A stretch of DNA of 64,000 bases, from the NCBI RefSeq assembly GCF_014192575.1, contig NZ_JACHYC010000013.1, positions 1 to 64,000 of the forward strand, written 5' to 3'. The notes beneath the pieces were generated by a model, which was not told where the DNA came from, did no database searches, and saw only the letters and a list, made by a program, of their open reading frames with translations. How positions within the stretch are numbered: position 1 is the stretch's first letter; each line of letters opens with the position of its first letter. Of this stretch, positions 18,523-28,979 are shown piece by piece. The stretch comes from Variovorax sp. Sphag1AA. Its GTDB lineage: Bacteria > Pseudomonadota > Gammaproteobacteria > Burkholderiales > Burkholderiaceae_C. Made by a program: the position numbers and the translations under genes.

Positions 18523-19830
18523 ATGAAGCGTTTTCTGAAGGCGGGCCTTGCGCTCGCGATCGCGGGCACGGGCTTGGCGCATGCCGCCACCGAGCTGGTC
18601 ATTGCGACCGTGAACAACGGCCACATGATCGAGATGCAGAAGCTCACCAAGTTCTTCGAGCAGGCCAATCCCGACATCAAGCTCAAGTGGGTCACGCTCG
18701 AAGAAGGCACGTTGCGCCAGCGCGTGACGACGGACATCGCCACCAAGGGCGGCCAGTTCGACGTGATGACCATCGGCATGTACGAAACGCCGATCTGGGC
18801 CAAGAAGGGCTGGCTGATTCCGATCGCCACCGATGCCGCCTATGACGTCGACGACCTGCTGCCGGCGATGCGCAACGGCCTGTCTGCCGACGGCAAGCTC
18901 TACGCCGCACCCTTCTATGGCGAGAGTTCGATGCTCATGTACCGCAAGGACCTCGCGGACAAGGTCGGCTTCAAGATGCCCGATCAGCCCACATGGACGC
19001 AGGTCAAGGAACTCGCCGGCAAGGTCCACGACCCGAAGAACGGCGTCTACGGCATCTGCCTGCGCGGCAAGCCGGGTTGGGGCGACAACATGGCGCTCCT
19101 CACCACCATGGTCAACACCAACGGCGGCCAGTGGTTCGACACGAGCTGGAAGCCGCAGATCGACTCCAAGCCCTGGCATGACGCGATCAGCTTCTACGTG
19201 GACCTGATGAAGTCCTACGGCCCGCCCGGTGCATCGGCCAACAGCTTCAACGAGAACCTTGCGCTCTTCAACGAGGGCAAGTGCGGCATGTGGGTGGACG
19301 CAACCATTGCGGCGTCGTTCGTGAGCGATCCGAAGCAGTCGAGGGTGGCCGACAAGGTCGCGTTCGCGCAAGCGCCGGTTGCGGTCACGCCGAAGGGCGC
19401 GAACTGGCTCTGGGCGTGGGCGCTCGCGATTCCTGCCGGTTCGCAGAAGGTCGACGCCGCGCAGACCTTCATCAAGTGGGCCACGTCGAAGGACTACATC
19501 AACCTCGTCGCGAAGGAAGAAGGCTGGGGCTCGGTACCGACCGGCACGCGCAAGTCGACCTACGCCAATCCCGAGTTCGTCAAGGCCGCGCGCTTTGCCG
19601 AAGCGGAGAAGAAAGCGATCGACACCGCGAACCCGAACGACAGCACGTTGCCCAAGTCGCCATACGTTGGCGTGCAGTACGCGGCGATTCCGGAGTTCCA
19701 GGCGATCGGTGTTGCCGTCGGCCAGCAGATGAGCGCGGCGCTGTCAGGCAAGGTCACGGTCGATCAAGCGTTGAAGACCTCGCAAACGACGGCGGAACGT
19801 GAAATGAAAAAGGCTGGGTACTACAAGTAA
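18523..19830 (+). CDS. smoE: Polyol ABC transporter substrate-binding protein
   Basis: A 435-residue family-1 sugar-binding protein with a Sec signal (KRFLKAGLALAIAGTGLAHA). It resembles SmoE/MtlE proteins that bind sorbitol, mannitol or arabinitol in the periplasm: MIEMQKLTKFFEQANPDIKL, YGESSMLMYRKDLADKVGF and GKCGMWVDATIAA. AAGGAGA precedes ATG 18523. It leads an operon with two permeases, an ATPase and two polyol dehydrogenases, so the substrate is almost certainly a polyol; D-arabinitol is favoured by the dehydrogenase and xylulokinase genes. Confidence 0.88.
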   Translation: MKRFLKAGLALAIAGTGLAHAATELVIATVNNGHMIEMQKLTKFFEQANPDIKLKWVTLEEGTLRQRVTTDIATKGGQFDVMTIGMYETPIWAKKGWLIPIATDAAYDVDDLLPAMRNGLSADGKLYAAPFYGESSMLMYRKDLADKVGFKMPDQPTWTQVKELAGKVHDPKNGVYGICLRGKPGWGDNMALLTTMVNTNGGQWFDTSWKPQIDSKPWHDAISFYVDLMKSYGPPGASANSFNENLALFNEGKCGMWVDATIAASFVSDPKQSRVADKVAFAQAPVAVTPKGANWLWAWALAIPAGSQKVDAAQTFIKWATSKDYINLVAKEEGWGSVPTGTRKSTYANPEFVKAARFAEAEKKAIDTANPNDSTLPKSPYVGVQYAAIPEFQAIGVAVGQQMSAALSGKVTVDQALKTSQTTAEREMKKAGYYK

Positions 19831-19855
19831 CCCCAGGGCCTGAGGACACTTCGCC

Positions 19856-20809
19856 GTGTCGCACCTCCCCACTCCCGTGCAGGGGACGCAGCCTGCGGAC
19901 CAGCAAAGCTGGGTCCGCGGCAGTGCCGGAAGCACCCAGAAGGAGGCTCCCGTGAGCCGCCTGCTGCCCCGCGCATTGATGGCGCCGGCCGTGGCGGTTC
20001 TCGTCCTCTGGATGCTGGCGCCGCTGTTGATGACGATCTACTTTTCGTTCGTCAACTACAACCTCATGCAGCCTGGCGAGCGCACGTTCAACGGGCTCGC
20101 GAACTTCGAGTACTTCATCACCGACCCGGACTTCTGGCCCGCGGTGTGGAACACGCTGGTGCTGATCGGCAGCGTGATCGTCATCACGGTGGTGCTCGGC
20201 GTGGCGCTTGCACTGCTGGTGAACGAGCCATTCCCGGGGCGCGGGATCGTGCGGGTGCTGCTGATCTCGCCCTTCTTCGTGATGCCCACGGTGAACGCGC
20301 TGCTGTGGAAGCACATGATGATGAACCCGATCTACGGCATCCTGGCCGACGTGTGGCGCACGTTCGGCGCGGAGCCCGTCGACTGGCTCACCGACCTGCC
20401 GCTGTTCTCGGTGATCATCATGGTCGCCTGGCAATGGCTGCCCTTCGCCTGCCTGATCTTCATCACGTCGCTCCAATCGCTCGATCGCGAACAGATGGAA
20501 GCCGCGCGCATGGACGGTGCGAGCGCCTTCCAGCGATTCGGGTACCTCACGCTGCCGCACCTCGCGCGACCGATGGCGGTGGTGATCATGATCGAGATGA
20601 TCTTCCTGCTCTCCGTGTTCGCCGAGATCGCGATCACGACCGCCGGCGGCCCCGGCAACGAGAGCACGAACCTCACGTACATGATCTTCAAGCAGTCGCT
20701 GATGAACTTCGACGTGGGCGTGGCCTCTGCGGGCGCGCTGTTCGCGGTGATCCTGGCCAACATCGTTGCGGCCTTCCTGATCCGCATCATCGGCAAGAAC
20801 CTGGATTGA
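19856..20809 (+). CDS. smoF: Polyol ABC transporter permease (SmoF-like)
   Basis: A 317-residue inner-membrane permease with six hydrophobic segments and the coupling loop EAARMDGASAFQRFGYLTLPHL (quoted here in part as EAARMDGAS), which docks on the ATPase. The start is GTG 19856; another GTG at 19951 (SRLLPRALMAP) would drop a 32-residue polar extension and may be the real start. It pairs with the SmoG-like permease to form the channel. Confidence 0.86.
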   Translation: MSHLPTPVQGTQPADQQSWVRGSAGSTQKEAPVSRLLPRALMAPAVAVLVLWMLAPLLMTIYFSFVNYNLMQPGERTFNGLANFEYFITDPDFWPAVWNTLVLIGSVIVITVVLGVALALLVNEPFPGRGIVRVLLISPFFVMPTVNALLWKHMMMNPIYGILADVWRTFGAEPVDWLTDLPLFSVIIMVAWQWLPFACLIFITSLQSLDREQMEAARMDGASAFQRFGYLTLPHLARPMAVVIMIEMIFLLSVFAEIAITTAGGPGNESTNLTYMIFKQSLMNFDVGVASAGALFAVILANIVAAFLIRIIGKNLD

Positions 20810-20819
20810 GGGGAAAGCC

Positions 20820-21644
20820 ATGCCTGACGAAAGCCGCCTCCCCCTGATCCTGCGCACGATCGGCGCGTGGGTCGTCACCCTGCTGCTCTTCTTCCCGCTG
20901 GGCTGGCTGGTGCTGACCTCGTTCAAGACCGAACTGCAGGCAATCAAAGTGCCGCCGCTGTTCTTCTTCGAGCCCACGCTGGAGAACTTCACCGAAGTGC
21001 AGCGTCGCAGCGACTACCTGCTCTTCGCGAAGAACTCGGTCATCACCAGCATCGGCTCGACCATCATCGGCCTTGCGATTGCCGCTCCAGCGGCGTATTC
21101 GATGGCGTTCTTCCGCACGAAGCGCACGCGCGACATCCTGATGTGGATGCTCTCCACCAAGATGATGCCGGCCGTCGGCGCACTGGTGCCGATCTACGTG
21201 ATCGCGCAGACCGCCGGCCTGCTCGACACGCGCACTGCGCTCACCATCGTCTTCACGTTGTCGAACCTGCCGATCATGGTGTGGATGCTCTACACGAGCT
21301 ACAAGGACATCCCGCCCGAGATCCTCGAGGCCGCACGCATGGACGGCGCGAACCTGTGGACCGAGTTCCGGCATGTCGTGCTGCCGCTGTCGATCGGCGG
21401 CCTCGCCTCCACCGGCCTGCTGTGCCTGATCCTGAGCTGGAACGAAGCCTTCTGGGCACTCAATCTCAGCTCCGCGAAGGCCGGCACGCTGGCGACCATG
21501 ATCGCGTCGTACTCGAGCCCCGAAGGCCTCTTCTGGGCCAAGCTCTCGGCCGCATCGGTCATGGCGATCGCACCGATCGTCGTCTTCGGCTGGTTCAGCC
21601 AGAAGCAGCTCGTCCAAGGTTTGACCTTCGGCGCAGTGAAGTAA
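20820..21644 (+). CDS. smoG: Polyol ABC transporter permease (SmoG-like)
   Basis: A 274-residue permease with about six transmembrane segments and the EAA loop ILEAARMDGANLWTEF. The MalG-type fold and order after the SmoF-like permease identify it as the second half of the channel. It starts 10 bp after smoF with GGGGAAAG upstream. Ends 22 bp before the ATPase gene. Confidence 0.87.
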   Translation: MPDESRLPLILRTIGAWVVTLLLFFPLGWLVLTSFKTELQAIKVPPLFFFEPTLENFTEVQRRSDYLLFAKNSVITSIGSTIIGLAIAAPAAYSMAFFRTKRTRDILMWMLSTKMMPAVGALVPIYVIAQTAGLLDTRTALTIVFTLSNLPIMVWMLYTSYKDIPPEILEAARMDGANLWTEFRHVVLPLSIGGLASTGLLCLILSWNEAFWALNLSSAKAGTLATMIASYSSPEGLFWAKLSAASVMAIAPIVVFGWFSQKQLVQGLTFGAVK

Positions 21645-21666
21645 ACGAATCAGAGAGGACATCCAC

Positions 21667-22701
<1,035 letters not shown>

Positions 22702-22710
22702 GTCGCTGAA

Positions 22711-24129
22711 ATGGCCAACCCTGCTCCTTCCGGGTCCGTGGTGCTGCACCTCGGACTGGGATCCTTTCATCGCGCGCACCAGGCCGTCTACCTGCAGGCG
22801 CTGATCGACGCCGGCGATGCAAGCTGGTCGCTCGTGGGTGCGAACCTTCGGCCCGACATGGCGGAGGTCGAAGCAGCGCTGATCAGGCAAAGCGGCGCGT
22901 ACACGCTCGAAACCGTGTCGCCGGCCGGCGAGTACCGCTATCAGCGCATCGAATCGATCCGCGAAGTACTGGCCTTCGATCCGTCACTTGCGGCCGTGAT
23001 CGCGCGCGGCGCTGATCCGCGGACGCGGGTGATCTCGTTCACCGTGACCGAGGCGGGCTACTACCTCGACCCCACGGACCGGCTCGACTTCGGCGTGGCC
23101 GACCTCGCCGCCGACCTCGACCGCGCGCGACGTGGCGAAGCCGGGACCACGATCTACGGCGCGATCTGCGCGATCCTGCGCGCGCGTCGAGCCGCCAATG
23201 GCGGCGCGGTAACGCTGCTGAACTGCGACAACCTGCGACACAACGGCGAGCGCTTCCGAAAGGGACTGCTCGCCTTCATCGAGAAGGCCGGGGACACGCA
23301 ACTGCTGGAATGGGTGCGCACGCAAACGACCAGCCCCAACGCAATGGTCGACCGCATCACGCCCAGGCCACCGCCCGAACTGCGGCAGCGCGTGCTGCAG
23401 GCCACTGGCTGGGACGACGCCGCGCCCGTCACCGGCGAGAGCTTCATCCAGTGGGTGATCGAGGACGACTTCGCGAATGGCCGGCCGGACTGGGGTCGCG
23501 TCGGCGTGCAACTGGTCGAATCGGTCGCGCCGTACGAGGAAGCGAAGATCCGCATCCTCAACGCCAGCCACAGTTGCATCGCATGGGCCGGCACCCTCGC
23601 GGGGTTCCAGTACATCCACGAGGGCACGCACGACGCGGAGATCTGCCGCATGGCCTTCGACTACGTGACGGACGACGTGATCCCCTGCCTGGATTCGCCC
23701 GGCCGCCCGAGCCCGGTCGACCTGCCTGCGTACCGCGACGTGGTGCTCGAACGCTTCGGCAATCCGGCGATCCGCGACACCAACCAGCGGGTCGCGATGG
23801 ATGGGTTCTCGAAGATCCCGGGCTTCATCGCACCCACGGTGCGCGAACGACTCGCACGCAACGCGAGCATCGGCAGCGTTGCGATGCTTCCGGCGCTGTT
23901 CCTCGCCTTCCTGCAACGCTGGCACCGGGGCGTGCTGCCGTACGTCTACCAGGACCAGGGGATGGACGAAGCGGCAGCCCACGCCATCTGCGACGCGGCC
24001 GATCCGGTCGCGGCGCTGGCCGGCAACCGCACCTTGTGGGGCGACGCCGCCAACGATGCGCGGCTGGTCGATGCACTGCGCAAGGCCGATGCGCGGGTGC
24101 AGGCCTTCATCAAGGAGCGCGCGCCATGA
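22711..24129 (+). CDS. dalD: D-arabinitol 4-dehydrogenase (mannitol dehydrogenase family)
   Basis: A 472-residue long-chain polyol dehydrogenase. The Rossmann start GLGSFHRAHQAVYLQAL and the catalytic segment KIRILNASHS (Lys ~279, Asn ~284, His ~287) fit the family; the following CIAWAGTLAG and YIHEGTHDAEI are close to what I recall of D-arabinitol 4-dehydrogenases. It would oxidise D-arabinitol to D-xylulose, which the xylulokinase in this cluster phosphorylates. Mannitol 2-dehydrogenase or fructuronate reductase activity cannot be excluded. Its stop overlaps the next start (ATGA). Confidence 0.82.
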   Translation: MANPAPSGSVVLHLGLGSFHRAHQAVYLQALIDAGDASWSLVGANLRPDMAEVEAALIRQSGAYTLETVSPAGEYRYQRIESIREVLAFDPSLAAVIARGADPRTRVISFTVTEAGYYLDPTDRLDFGVADLAADLDRARRGEAGTTIYGAICAILRARRAANGGAVTLLNCDNLRHNGERFRKGLLAFIEKAGDTQLLEWVRTQTTSPNAMVDRITPRPPPELRQRVLQATGWDDAAPVTGESFIQWVIEDDFANGRPDWGRVGVQLVESVAPYEEAKIRILNASHSCIAWAGTLAGFQYIHEGTHDAEICRMAFDYVTDDVIPCLDSPGRPSPVDLPAYRDVVLERFGNPAIRDTNQRVAMDGFSKIPGFIAPTVRERLARNASIGSVAMLPALFLAFLQRWHRGVLPYVYQDQGMDEAAAHAICDAADPVAALAGNRTLWGDAANDARLVDALRKADARVQAFIKERAP

Positions 24130-24914
24130 GCGGCCGTCTCGCACAACGCCATGTGTTGATCACCGGCGCGGGCGGCGGCATCGGCCTTGCGATCGCCTCG
24201 GCATGTCTCGCCGAAGGCGCCTGCTGCACGCTGTCGGACCTGTCGGCGAAACCTTCAGAGGGCGTGGAGCAACTTCGTCGCAAGCATCCCGACACGCTCG
24301 CGTATGTCGAGACCGATGTGACGCAGGCGCCCTCCGTGGGCGGGATGCTCTACGCAGCACGCGCGGCGCACGGGCCGATCCACACACTGGTCAACAACGC
24401 CGCGATCTTCGACATGGCACCGCTGCTGCAGAGCGACGAGGCCTCCTTCGATCGCCTCTTCGCGGTCAACGTCAAGGGCATGTTCTTCGTGATGCAGCGC
24501 GTGCTGCAACACATGCTCGACGAAGGGGTGAAGGACGGCTCGGTGATCAACATGGCGTCGCAAGCCGGTCGACGCGGCGAGGCGCTGGTGTCTCACTACT
24601 GCGCGACGAAGGCGGCGGTCATCAGCTACACGCAGAGCGCCGCGCTTGCGATGGCGCCGCACGGCATCCGCGTGAACGCGATCTCGCCGGGCGTGGTCGA
24701 CACGCCGATGTGGAACCACGTCGATTCGCTGTTCGCGAAGTACCAGAACCTCCCGGCGGGCGAGAAGAAGCGGCAGGTCGGCCTCGAAGTCCCTCTCGGT
24801 CGCATGGGTGCGCCGGGCGATATCGCCGGTGCCGCCGTATTCCTCGCGAGCGACGAGGCCCGGTACATCACCGCACAGACACTCAATGTCGACGGTGGTA
24901 ACGTCATGAGCTGA
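24126..24914 (+). CDS. Short-chain polyol dehydrogenase, SmoS-like (sorbitol/L-iditol 2-dehydrogenase)
   Basis: A 262-residue SDR with TGAGGGIGLA (NAD binding), NNAAIF, INMASQAGRRGEALVSHY (Tyr of the catalytic YxxxK in HYCATKAAV) and the C-terminal TAQTLNVDGGNVMS. The stretch ASQAGRRGEALV and GEKKRQVG match the sorbitol dehydrogenase SmoS closely. It probably oxidises sorbitol or galactitol to a ketose, widening the range of the cluster. Translationally coupled to dalD by a 4-base overlap. Confidence 0.85.
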   Translation: MSGRLAQRHVLITGAGGGIGLAIASACLAEGACCTLSDLSAKPSEGVEQLRRKHPDTLAYVETDVTQAPSVGGMLYAARAAHGPIHTLVNNAAIFDMAPLLQSDEASFDRLFAVNVKGMFFVMQRVLQHMLDEGVKDGSVINMASQAGRRGEALVSHYCATKAAVISYTQSAALAMAPHGIRVNAISPGVVDTPMWNHVDSLFAKYQNLPAGEKKRQVGLEVPLGRMGAPGDIAGAAVFLASDEARYITAQTLNVDGGNVMS

Positions 24915-24924
24915 TATGAAGCCC

Positions 24925-25011
24925 ACCCCCAGGCTCGCGCACTTCGTGTCACTCTCCACCCCCTCGAGGGGGCGCACCGCTGCGGCCCGGCGGAGCCGGT
25001 TCCGCGGGTGC
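24925..25011. repeat. Structured intergenic repeat, copy A
   Basis: This stretch shares several blocks with 35400-35486: ACCCCCAGGCT at the start, GGGGGCGCACC in the middle and AGCCGGTTCCGCGGGTGC at the end. It contains the perfect palindrome CCCCCTCGAGGGGG and a CCGGC-GGA-GCCGG hairpin; in the other copy the hairpin is kept with a different loop. I associate such elements with Comamonadaceae genomes, where they occur between genes. The remaining 75 bp up to the araC start hold nothing else I recognise. Confidence 0.75.
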
Positions 25012-25086
25012 TCCCGCATGGCCTGCTCCGCGGCCTTCGGTGCCGTTCGGGTTCATGGGCGGCAGAGCGTTGAATGAGGCCGAGAC

Positions 25087-26025
25087 ATGACAGCGGCGCG
25101 CCAACGTCACCTCCCCCGTCATCGCGAGCCAGAGCTGGAGCGCGAGATCACGCGATCGCCGTCGCTCGGCTATGAGGCGCCGGAGGAATCCGGCCTCGTG
25201 CGATGCCTCGCGCATGGCTTTCCGAGCCCGCTCGTGCGCTGGCACTTCCACGAAGAGTACGAGCTGCATCTCATCACCGAAACATCGGGCCGCGCTTTCG
25301 TCGGCGACTGGATCGGCCCCTTCCAGCCCGGGCATCTGGTGCTGTGTGGACCGCGACTGCCGCACAACTGGCTGTCGCTCGATGTGCCTGAAGGCGGCGT
25401 GGCCGAGCGCGATCGCGTGATCCAGTTCCGGCACGAGCCGATCGAGAGCGCAGCATCGGACATCCCCGAACTGCGCGAAGTGCTGCAGTTGCTGGAGCGT
25501 TCGCGCCATGGCATCGAGTTCTTCGGCATCGCCGACCGGGCGCTCGAACACTGGGAAGCGGTCAAGGCCACGCATGGCCTGCAAAGGCTCGCGCGCTTCC
25601 TCGAATACCTGGCGGAACTCGTCAAGTGCGCCGACTACCGGTTGCTATCCAATGTGCAGATGCAGGGCATGGAAGGCGATGCGGAGGTCGACCAGATCAA
25701 CGTGATCGTGAACCGCATCACCTCGAATCTGGCCGAGCCGATCGTGATGTCCGACATCGCCACCGAGCTGGGCATGAGCGAAAGCCGCTTCAGCCGATTC
25801 TTCAAGCGCTCGACGGGCAACAGCTTTACTGACTTCGTGAACCGTGTGCGCATCAACAGCGCATGCCACTTGCTGATGCAGACCGACCACTACGTGACGG
25901 ACATCTGCTACCAGGTGGGCTTCAACAACGTCGCCAACTTCAATCGGCGGTTTCTCGAAATCAAGGGCATGACGCCCACCGAGTTCCGCCGCCAAAGCGA
26001 CAGCCGTTTCGGCACCCTCGCCTGA
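25087..26025 (+). CDS. AraC family transcriptional regulator of the polyol cluster
   Basis: A 312-residue regulator with a cupin-like sensor domain (WHFHEEYELHLITETSG, GHLVLCGPRLPHNW) and a C-terminal pair of helix-turn-helices (~215-305: MSDIATELGMSESRFSRFFK and VTDICYQVGFNNVANFNRRF). Such proteins usually activate sugar or polyol operons when their ligand is bound. It lies between the dehydrogenase and xylulokinase genes on the same strand, 10 bp before the latter, so it may be co-transcribed with xylB. Confidence 0.88.
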   Translation: MTAARQRHLPRHREPELEREITRSPSLGYEAPEESGLVRCLAHGFPSPLVRWHFHEEYELHLITETSGRAFVGDWIGPFQPGHLVLCGPRLPHNWLSLDVPEGGVAERDRVIQFRHEPIESAASDIPELREVLQLLERSRHGIEFFGIADRALEHWEAVKATHGLQRLARFLEYLAELVKCADYRLLSNVQMQGMEGDAEVDQINVIVNRITSNLAEPIVMSDIATELGMSESRFSRFFKRSTGNSFTDFVNRVRINSACHLLMQTDHYVTDICYQVGFNNVANFNRRFLEIKGMTPTEFRRQSDSRFGTLA

Positions 26026-26034
26026 AGGACCGCC

Positions 26035-27501
26035 GTGTACCTCGGGCTCGATCTCGGCACCTCGGAGCTGAAGGCGCTGCTGCTGGCCGACGATCACCGC
26101 ATCGTGGCGCTCGCGCGTGCGCCGCTGACCGTGAGCCGTCCGCATCCGCTGTGGTCGGAGCAATTGCCCTCCCAGTGGTGGGAGGCGCTCGAGACCGCGA
26201 TGGCCGCGCTGCGCCGAAGCAATGCGGAAGCGCTTTCAGCGGTACGCGCCATCGGCCTTTCCGGGCAGATGCACGGCGCTGTCGCGCTCGATGCGAACGG
26301 CCAGGTGCTGCGCCCGGCGATTCTCTGGAACGATGGCCGAAGCGCCGCGCAGTGCGATGAATTGACGGCGCTCGTGCCGCATCTCGGCGACATCACCGGC
26401 AATCTCGCGATGCCCGGCTTCACCGCGCCCAAGCTGCTGTGGATGCGTACGCACGAGCCGGAATTGTTCGCGCGCACGGCCTCGGTGCTGCTGCCGAAGG
26501 ACTGGCTGCGCTTCATGCTCAGCGGCATGCGGGCGAGCGACATGTCCGATGCCTCAGGCACCTTGTGGCTCGACGTCGCGGCACGCGACTGGTCGGATGA
26601 GATCCTCGCCGCGTGCGGTCTTAGCCGCAGGAACATGCCGGAACTCGTCGAAGGCAGTGCCGTCGCGGGCAGGCTCAAGCCCGAACTGGCGGCGCGCTGG
26701 GGCCTCCCCGCCGGTATCCCGATCGCCGGAGGCGGCGGCGACAACGCCGCGAGCGCGGTGGGGATGGGGCTCGTCTCCGCCGGGCAAGGCTTCGTGTCGC
26801 TCGGCACCTCGGGTGTGATCTTCGTCTGCGGCGACCGTTTCGCACCCGATCCGCCGCGCGCGGTGCATGCCTTCTGTCACGCGCTGCCGGGCCGATGGCA
26901 CCAGATGTCGGTGATGCTCTCGGCGTCCAGCGCCGTGACATGGGCCGCGCGCACTTTCGGGCTCGGCAACGAGGCCGCGCTGTTCGCCGCAGCCGCGACC
27001 GTCGACGCGAACGGTCGGCGCCAGGCCCCCTTCTTTCTGCCCTATCTCTCCGGCGAACGCTCGCCGCACAACGACGCGAACGCGCAAGGCGTGTTGTTCG
27101 GTCTCACGCACGCGCACGGGCCGGCCGAGATCGCCTATGCGGTTGCCGAGGGTGTGAGCTTCGGGCTTCGGGACGGACTGGACACGCTGGAGAAGCCCTC
27201 GGGCGACCTCCTGCTGGTTGGGGGCGGCGCGCGAAGCACCTGGTGGGCCCGCTTGCTCGCGGACATCCTGCAGGTGCCGCTCGCGGCGTGCGAAGGCGGC
27301 GAGGCCGGAGGCGCGCTGGGCGCCGCGCGGCTCGCATGGCTGGCGGACGGCGCGTCGGAAGCGGCTGTGTGCCTTCAGCCGCCGGTGCGGCAGCGGTTCG
27401 ATCCGGATGCGTCGGCGCGAGACGTGTTCACGGTGCGCCACCTGCGCTTCAAGGCGCTGTACGCCGCCTTGCGCAGCAGCTTTGCCGCGGCGTCCGCCTG
27501 A
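26035..27501 (+). CDS. xylB: Xylulokinase
   Basis: A 488-residue FGGY-family carbohydrate kinase. The phosphate loop YLGLDLGTSELKALLL opens the protein; GLSGQMHGAV and ILWNDGRS are typical of xylulokinases, and LLLVGGGARSTWWARLLADIL is the FGGY C-terminal signature. It phosphorylates D-xylulose to xylulose 5-phosphate for the pentose phosphate pathway, completing the D-arabinitol route with DalD. The start is GTG 26035 with AAGGA 6 bp upstream. It converges with the next gene only 3 bp past its stop. Confidence 0.93.
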   Translation: MYLGLDLGTSELKALLLADDHRIVALARAPLTVSRPHPLWSEQLPSQWWEALETAMAALRRSNAEALSAVRAIGLSGQMHGAVALDANGQVLRPAILWNDGRSAAQCDELTALVPHLGDITGNLAMPGFTAPKLLWMRTHEPELFARTASVLLPKDWLRFMLSGMRASDMSDASGTLWLDVAARDWSDEILAACGLSRRNMPELVEGSAVAGRLKPELAARWGLPAGIPIAGGGGDNAASAVGMGLVSAGQGFVSLGTSGVIFVCGDRFAPDPPRAVHAFCHALPGRWHQMSVMLSASSAVTWAARTFGLGNEAALFAAAATVDANGRRQAPFFLPYLSGERSPHNDANAQGVLFGLTHAHGPAEIAYAVAEGVSFGLRDGLDTLEKPSGDLLLVGGGARSTWWARLLADILQVPLAACEGGEAGGALGAARLAWLADGASEAAVCLQPPVRQRFDPDASARDVFTVRHLRFKALYAALRSSFAAASA

Positions 27502-27504
27502 GCT

Positions 27505-28080
27505 TCAGAGATTGCCCATCGGGCCGAACGACGTACGAAGGCCAGCGTAGTCGGTCGGGCCGCTGCTCTCGGGCGGATTGCCGGTCGCCGACAGCCAGGC
27601 CGCGATGCTCGGCAGGCGGCGGTCGAAATAGAGCTGCAAGTGCATCCAGTTGCCGGTGTTGGTGTGACCCTCTGTCTTTTCGAGCGCCTCGACCGCGATC
27701 GTGCGAAGGCTGCTCACCATCGCCAGCGAGCGGCCGTCCAGCAGTTGCAACGTGACCTCGCGGCCTTGCATGAGAACTTCCTGGAGGATGCGGCGATGCA
27801 CGCTGTAGTCTTCCCAGCTTCGCTTGATGCAGGCGTCGTTGAGTTCGCGAAAGACCCAGTGCATATGGCTGGCGAACATCGCGGCGACCTGCCCGGCCTG
27901 GCGCAAGCCCTGTCGCGATGCCGCGACCTGCAGCCGCGCGGCCCAGAAGATGGCCACCAGCACGCCGAACGTCTGCACCCATGCGGCCCACTCGCCCGAG
28001 GTCGCGGGCCGGAAGATCCAGCCGATCACGATCAGGAATCCGACACCGGCGCCGATCGCCACTCCTCCAAGTTTCCGCAT
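27505..28080 (-). CDS. Hypothetical membrane protein
   Basis: An unrecognised 191-residue protein with two N-terminal hydrophobic segments (GVAIGAGVGFLIVIGWIF and WVQTFGVLVAIFWAARL) followed by a mostly helical cytoplasmic part (residues ~65-190). The layout, two membrane helices then a charged helical region, resembles many phage- or stress-related small proteins of unknown role. ATG 28080 is favoured because GGGGGGAA precedes it; ATG 28104 is an alternative. No functional link to its neighbours is visible. Confidence 0.65.
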   Translation of the reverse strand: MRKLGGVAIGAGVGFLIVIGWIFRPATSGEWAAWVQTFGVLVAIFWAARLQVAASRQGLRQAGQVAAMFASHMHWVFRELNDACIKRSWEDYSVHRRILQEVLMQGREVTLQLLDGRSLAMVSSLRTIAVEALEKTEGHTNTGNWMHLQLYFDRRLPSIAAWLSATGNPPESSGPTDYAGLRTSFGPMGNL

Positions 28081-28109
28081 GCTTCCCCCCAATATCGACG
28101 TCATCCCGC

Positions 28110-28328
28110 TCAGCTTCGCGGGCCGTCCTTGCCGAACAGTTTCCGGATCGCGGCGACACCCGCGACCAAGGCGTTGGAATAGGTGACATACGGGTCGGTC
28201 GCGGCCTCGATCGGCAGATAAGGCAGCGCGTCATCCATCTCGTAGTCGGTGGCTTCCAGGAGCACCCAATAGAACTCGCCCTCTTCGAGTTCTTGAACGG
28301 TGAGCGCGATATTTCGCAATTGCGACAT
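28110..28328 (-). CDS. Small hypothetical protein
   Basis: An unrecognised 72-residue protein beginning MSQLRNIALTVQELEEGEFYW. It is acidic in its first half and has a short hydrophobic helix (NALVAGVAAIRKLFG) near the C-terminus. ATG 28328 is used; GTG 28340 would add four residues. It lies directly upstream of the hypothetical membrane protein on the same strand. Amino-acid composition looks protein-like, but no family is recognised. Confidence 0.55.
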   Translation of the reverse strand: MSQLRNIALTVQELEEGEFYWVLLEATDYEMDDALPYLPIEAATDPYVTYSNALVAGVAAIRKLFGKDGPRS

Positions 28329-28568
28329 GGGGTTAGGCACGGGTCTTCGTAGGAGAACCGATCCTATTCAAACCTTGTAACAAACGCCTACGCACAATTT
28401 CACGAATGGACACAAATGTGACCATTAGATTTACTTTTGGCAAGTCCCGGATACCCCGAGCCAGGGGGATGTTCGGCCGCAGGACCCGGTCACCAAACTT
28501 TCCTACAGCCCTTGACGCGGGCCGAACCTAAGCTCAGTCTTGTCCAACCCCGCCATTCAGGAGGAGAC

Positions 28569-28973
28569 ATGAAGCATTTCAATCTCGATCCTCATATGAC
28601 CGCCGTCGTCGGAGGCGCCTTCTATCCGAGCGGTCACTCCATGGTGATGTTTCCTGACGCGGCAGACGCCAACCGCATCGGCCACCAGCTCCTGGACAAC
28701 GGCTTCAGCGGCGACGAGATCTACCTGATCCCGCCGCACGTGATCATTGAGCAGATCACGCCGACCGTCCGCGACACCGACAACCCACTGCCTTCCGCGG
28801 GCACCGATGCCGCCACGGTCCGCGCCTACACCAAGCTCGCGCGCGAAGGCCACACCGCCCTGCTCGTGCGGACCCGCAACGAAGAGGCGGCGAACAGGCT
28901 CATGGTGTTCGTGCGAACGGTGCCTTACTCGATCGCCCAGCGCTACCGCACGCTCGTGATCGAGGACCTGTAG
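28569..28973 (+). CDS. Conserved hypothetical protein
   Basis: A 134-residue soluble protein preceded by a strong AGGAGGAGAC ribosome site at 28558, which fixes ATG 28569. The pattern FYPSGHSMVMFPDAADANRI and NGFSGDEIYLIPP suggests an alpha/beta domain like general-stress proteins in which a residue pair tracks helix-strand units, but I cannot name the family. The 240 bp upstream are AT-richer than average; no convincing promoter was found there. Confidence 0.7.
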   Translation: MKHFNLDPHMTAVVGGAFYPSGHSMVMFPDAADANRIGHQLLDNGFSGDEIYLIPPHVIIEQITPTVRDTDNPLPSAGTDAATVRAYTKLAREGHTALLVRTRNEEAANRLMVFVRTVPYSIAQRYRTLVIEDL

Positions 28974-28979
28974 GAAGGC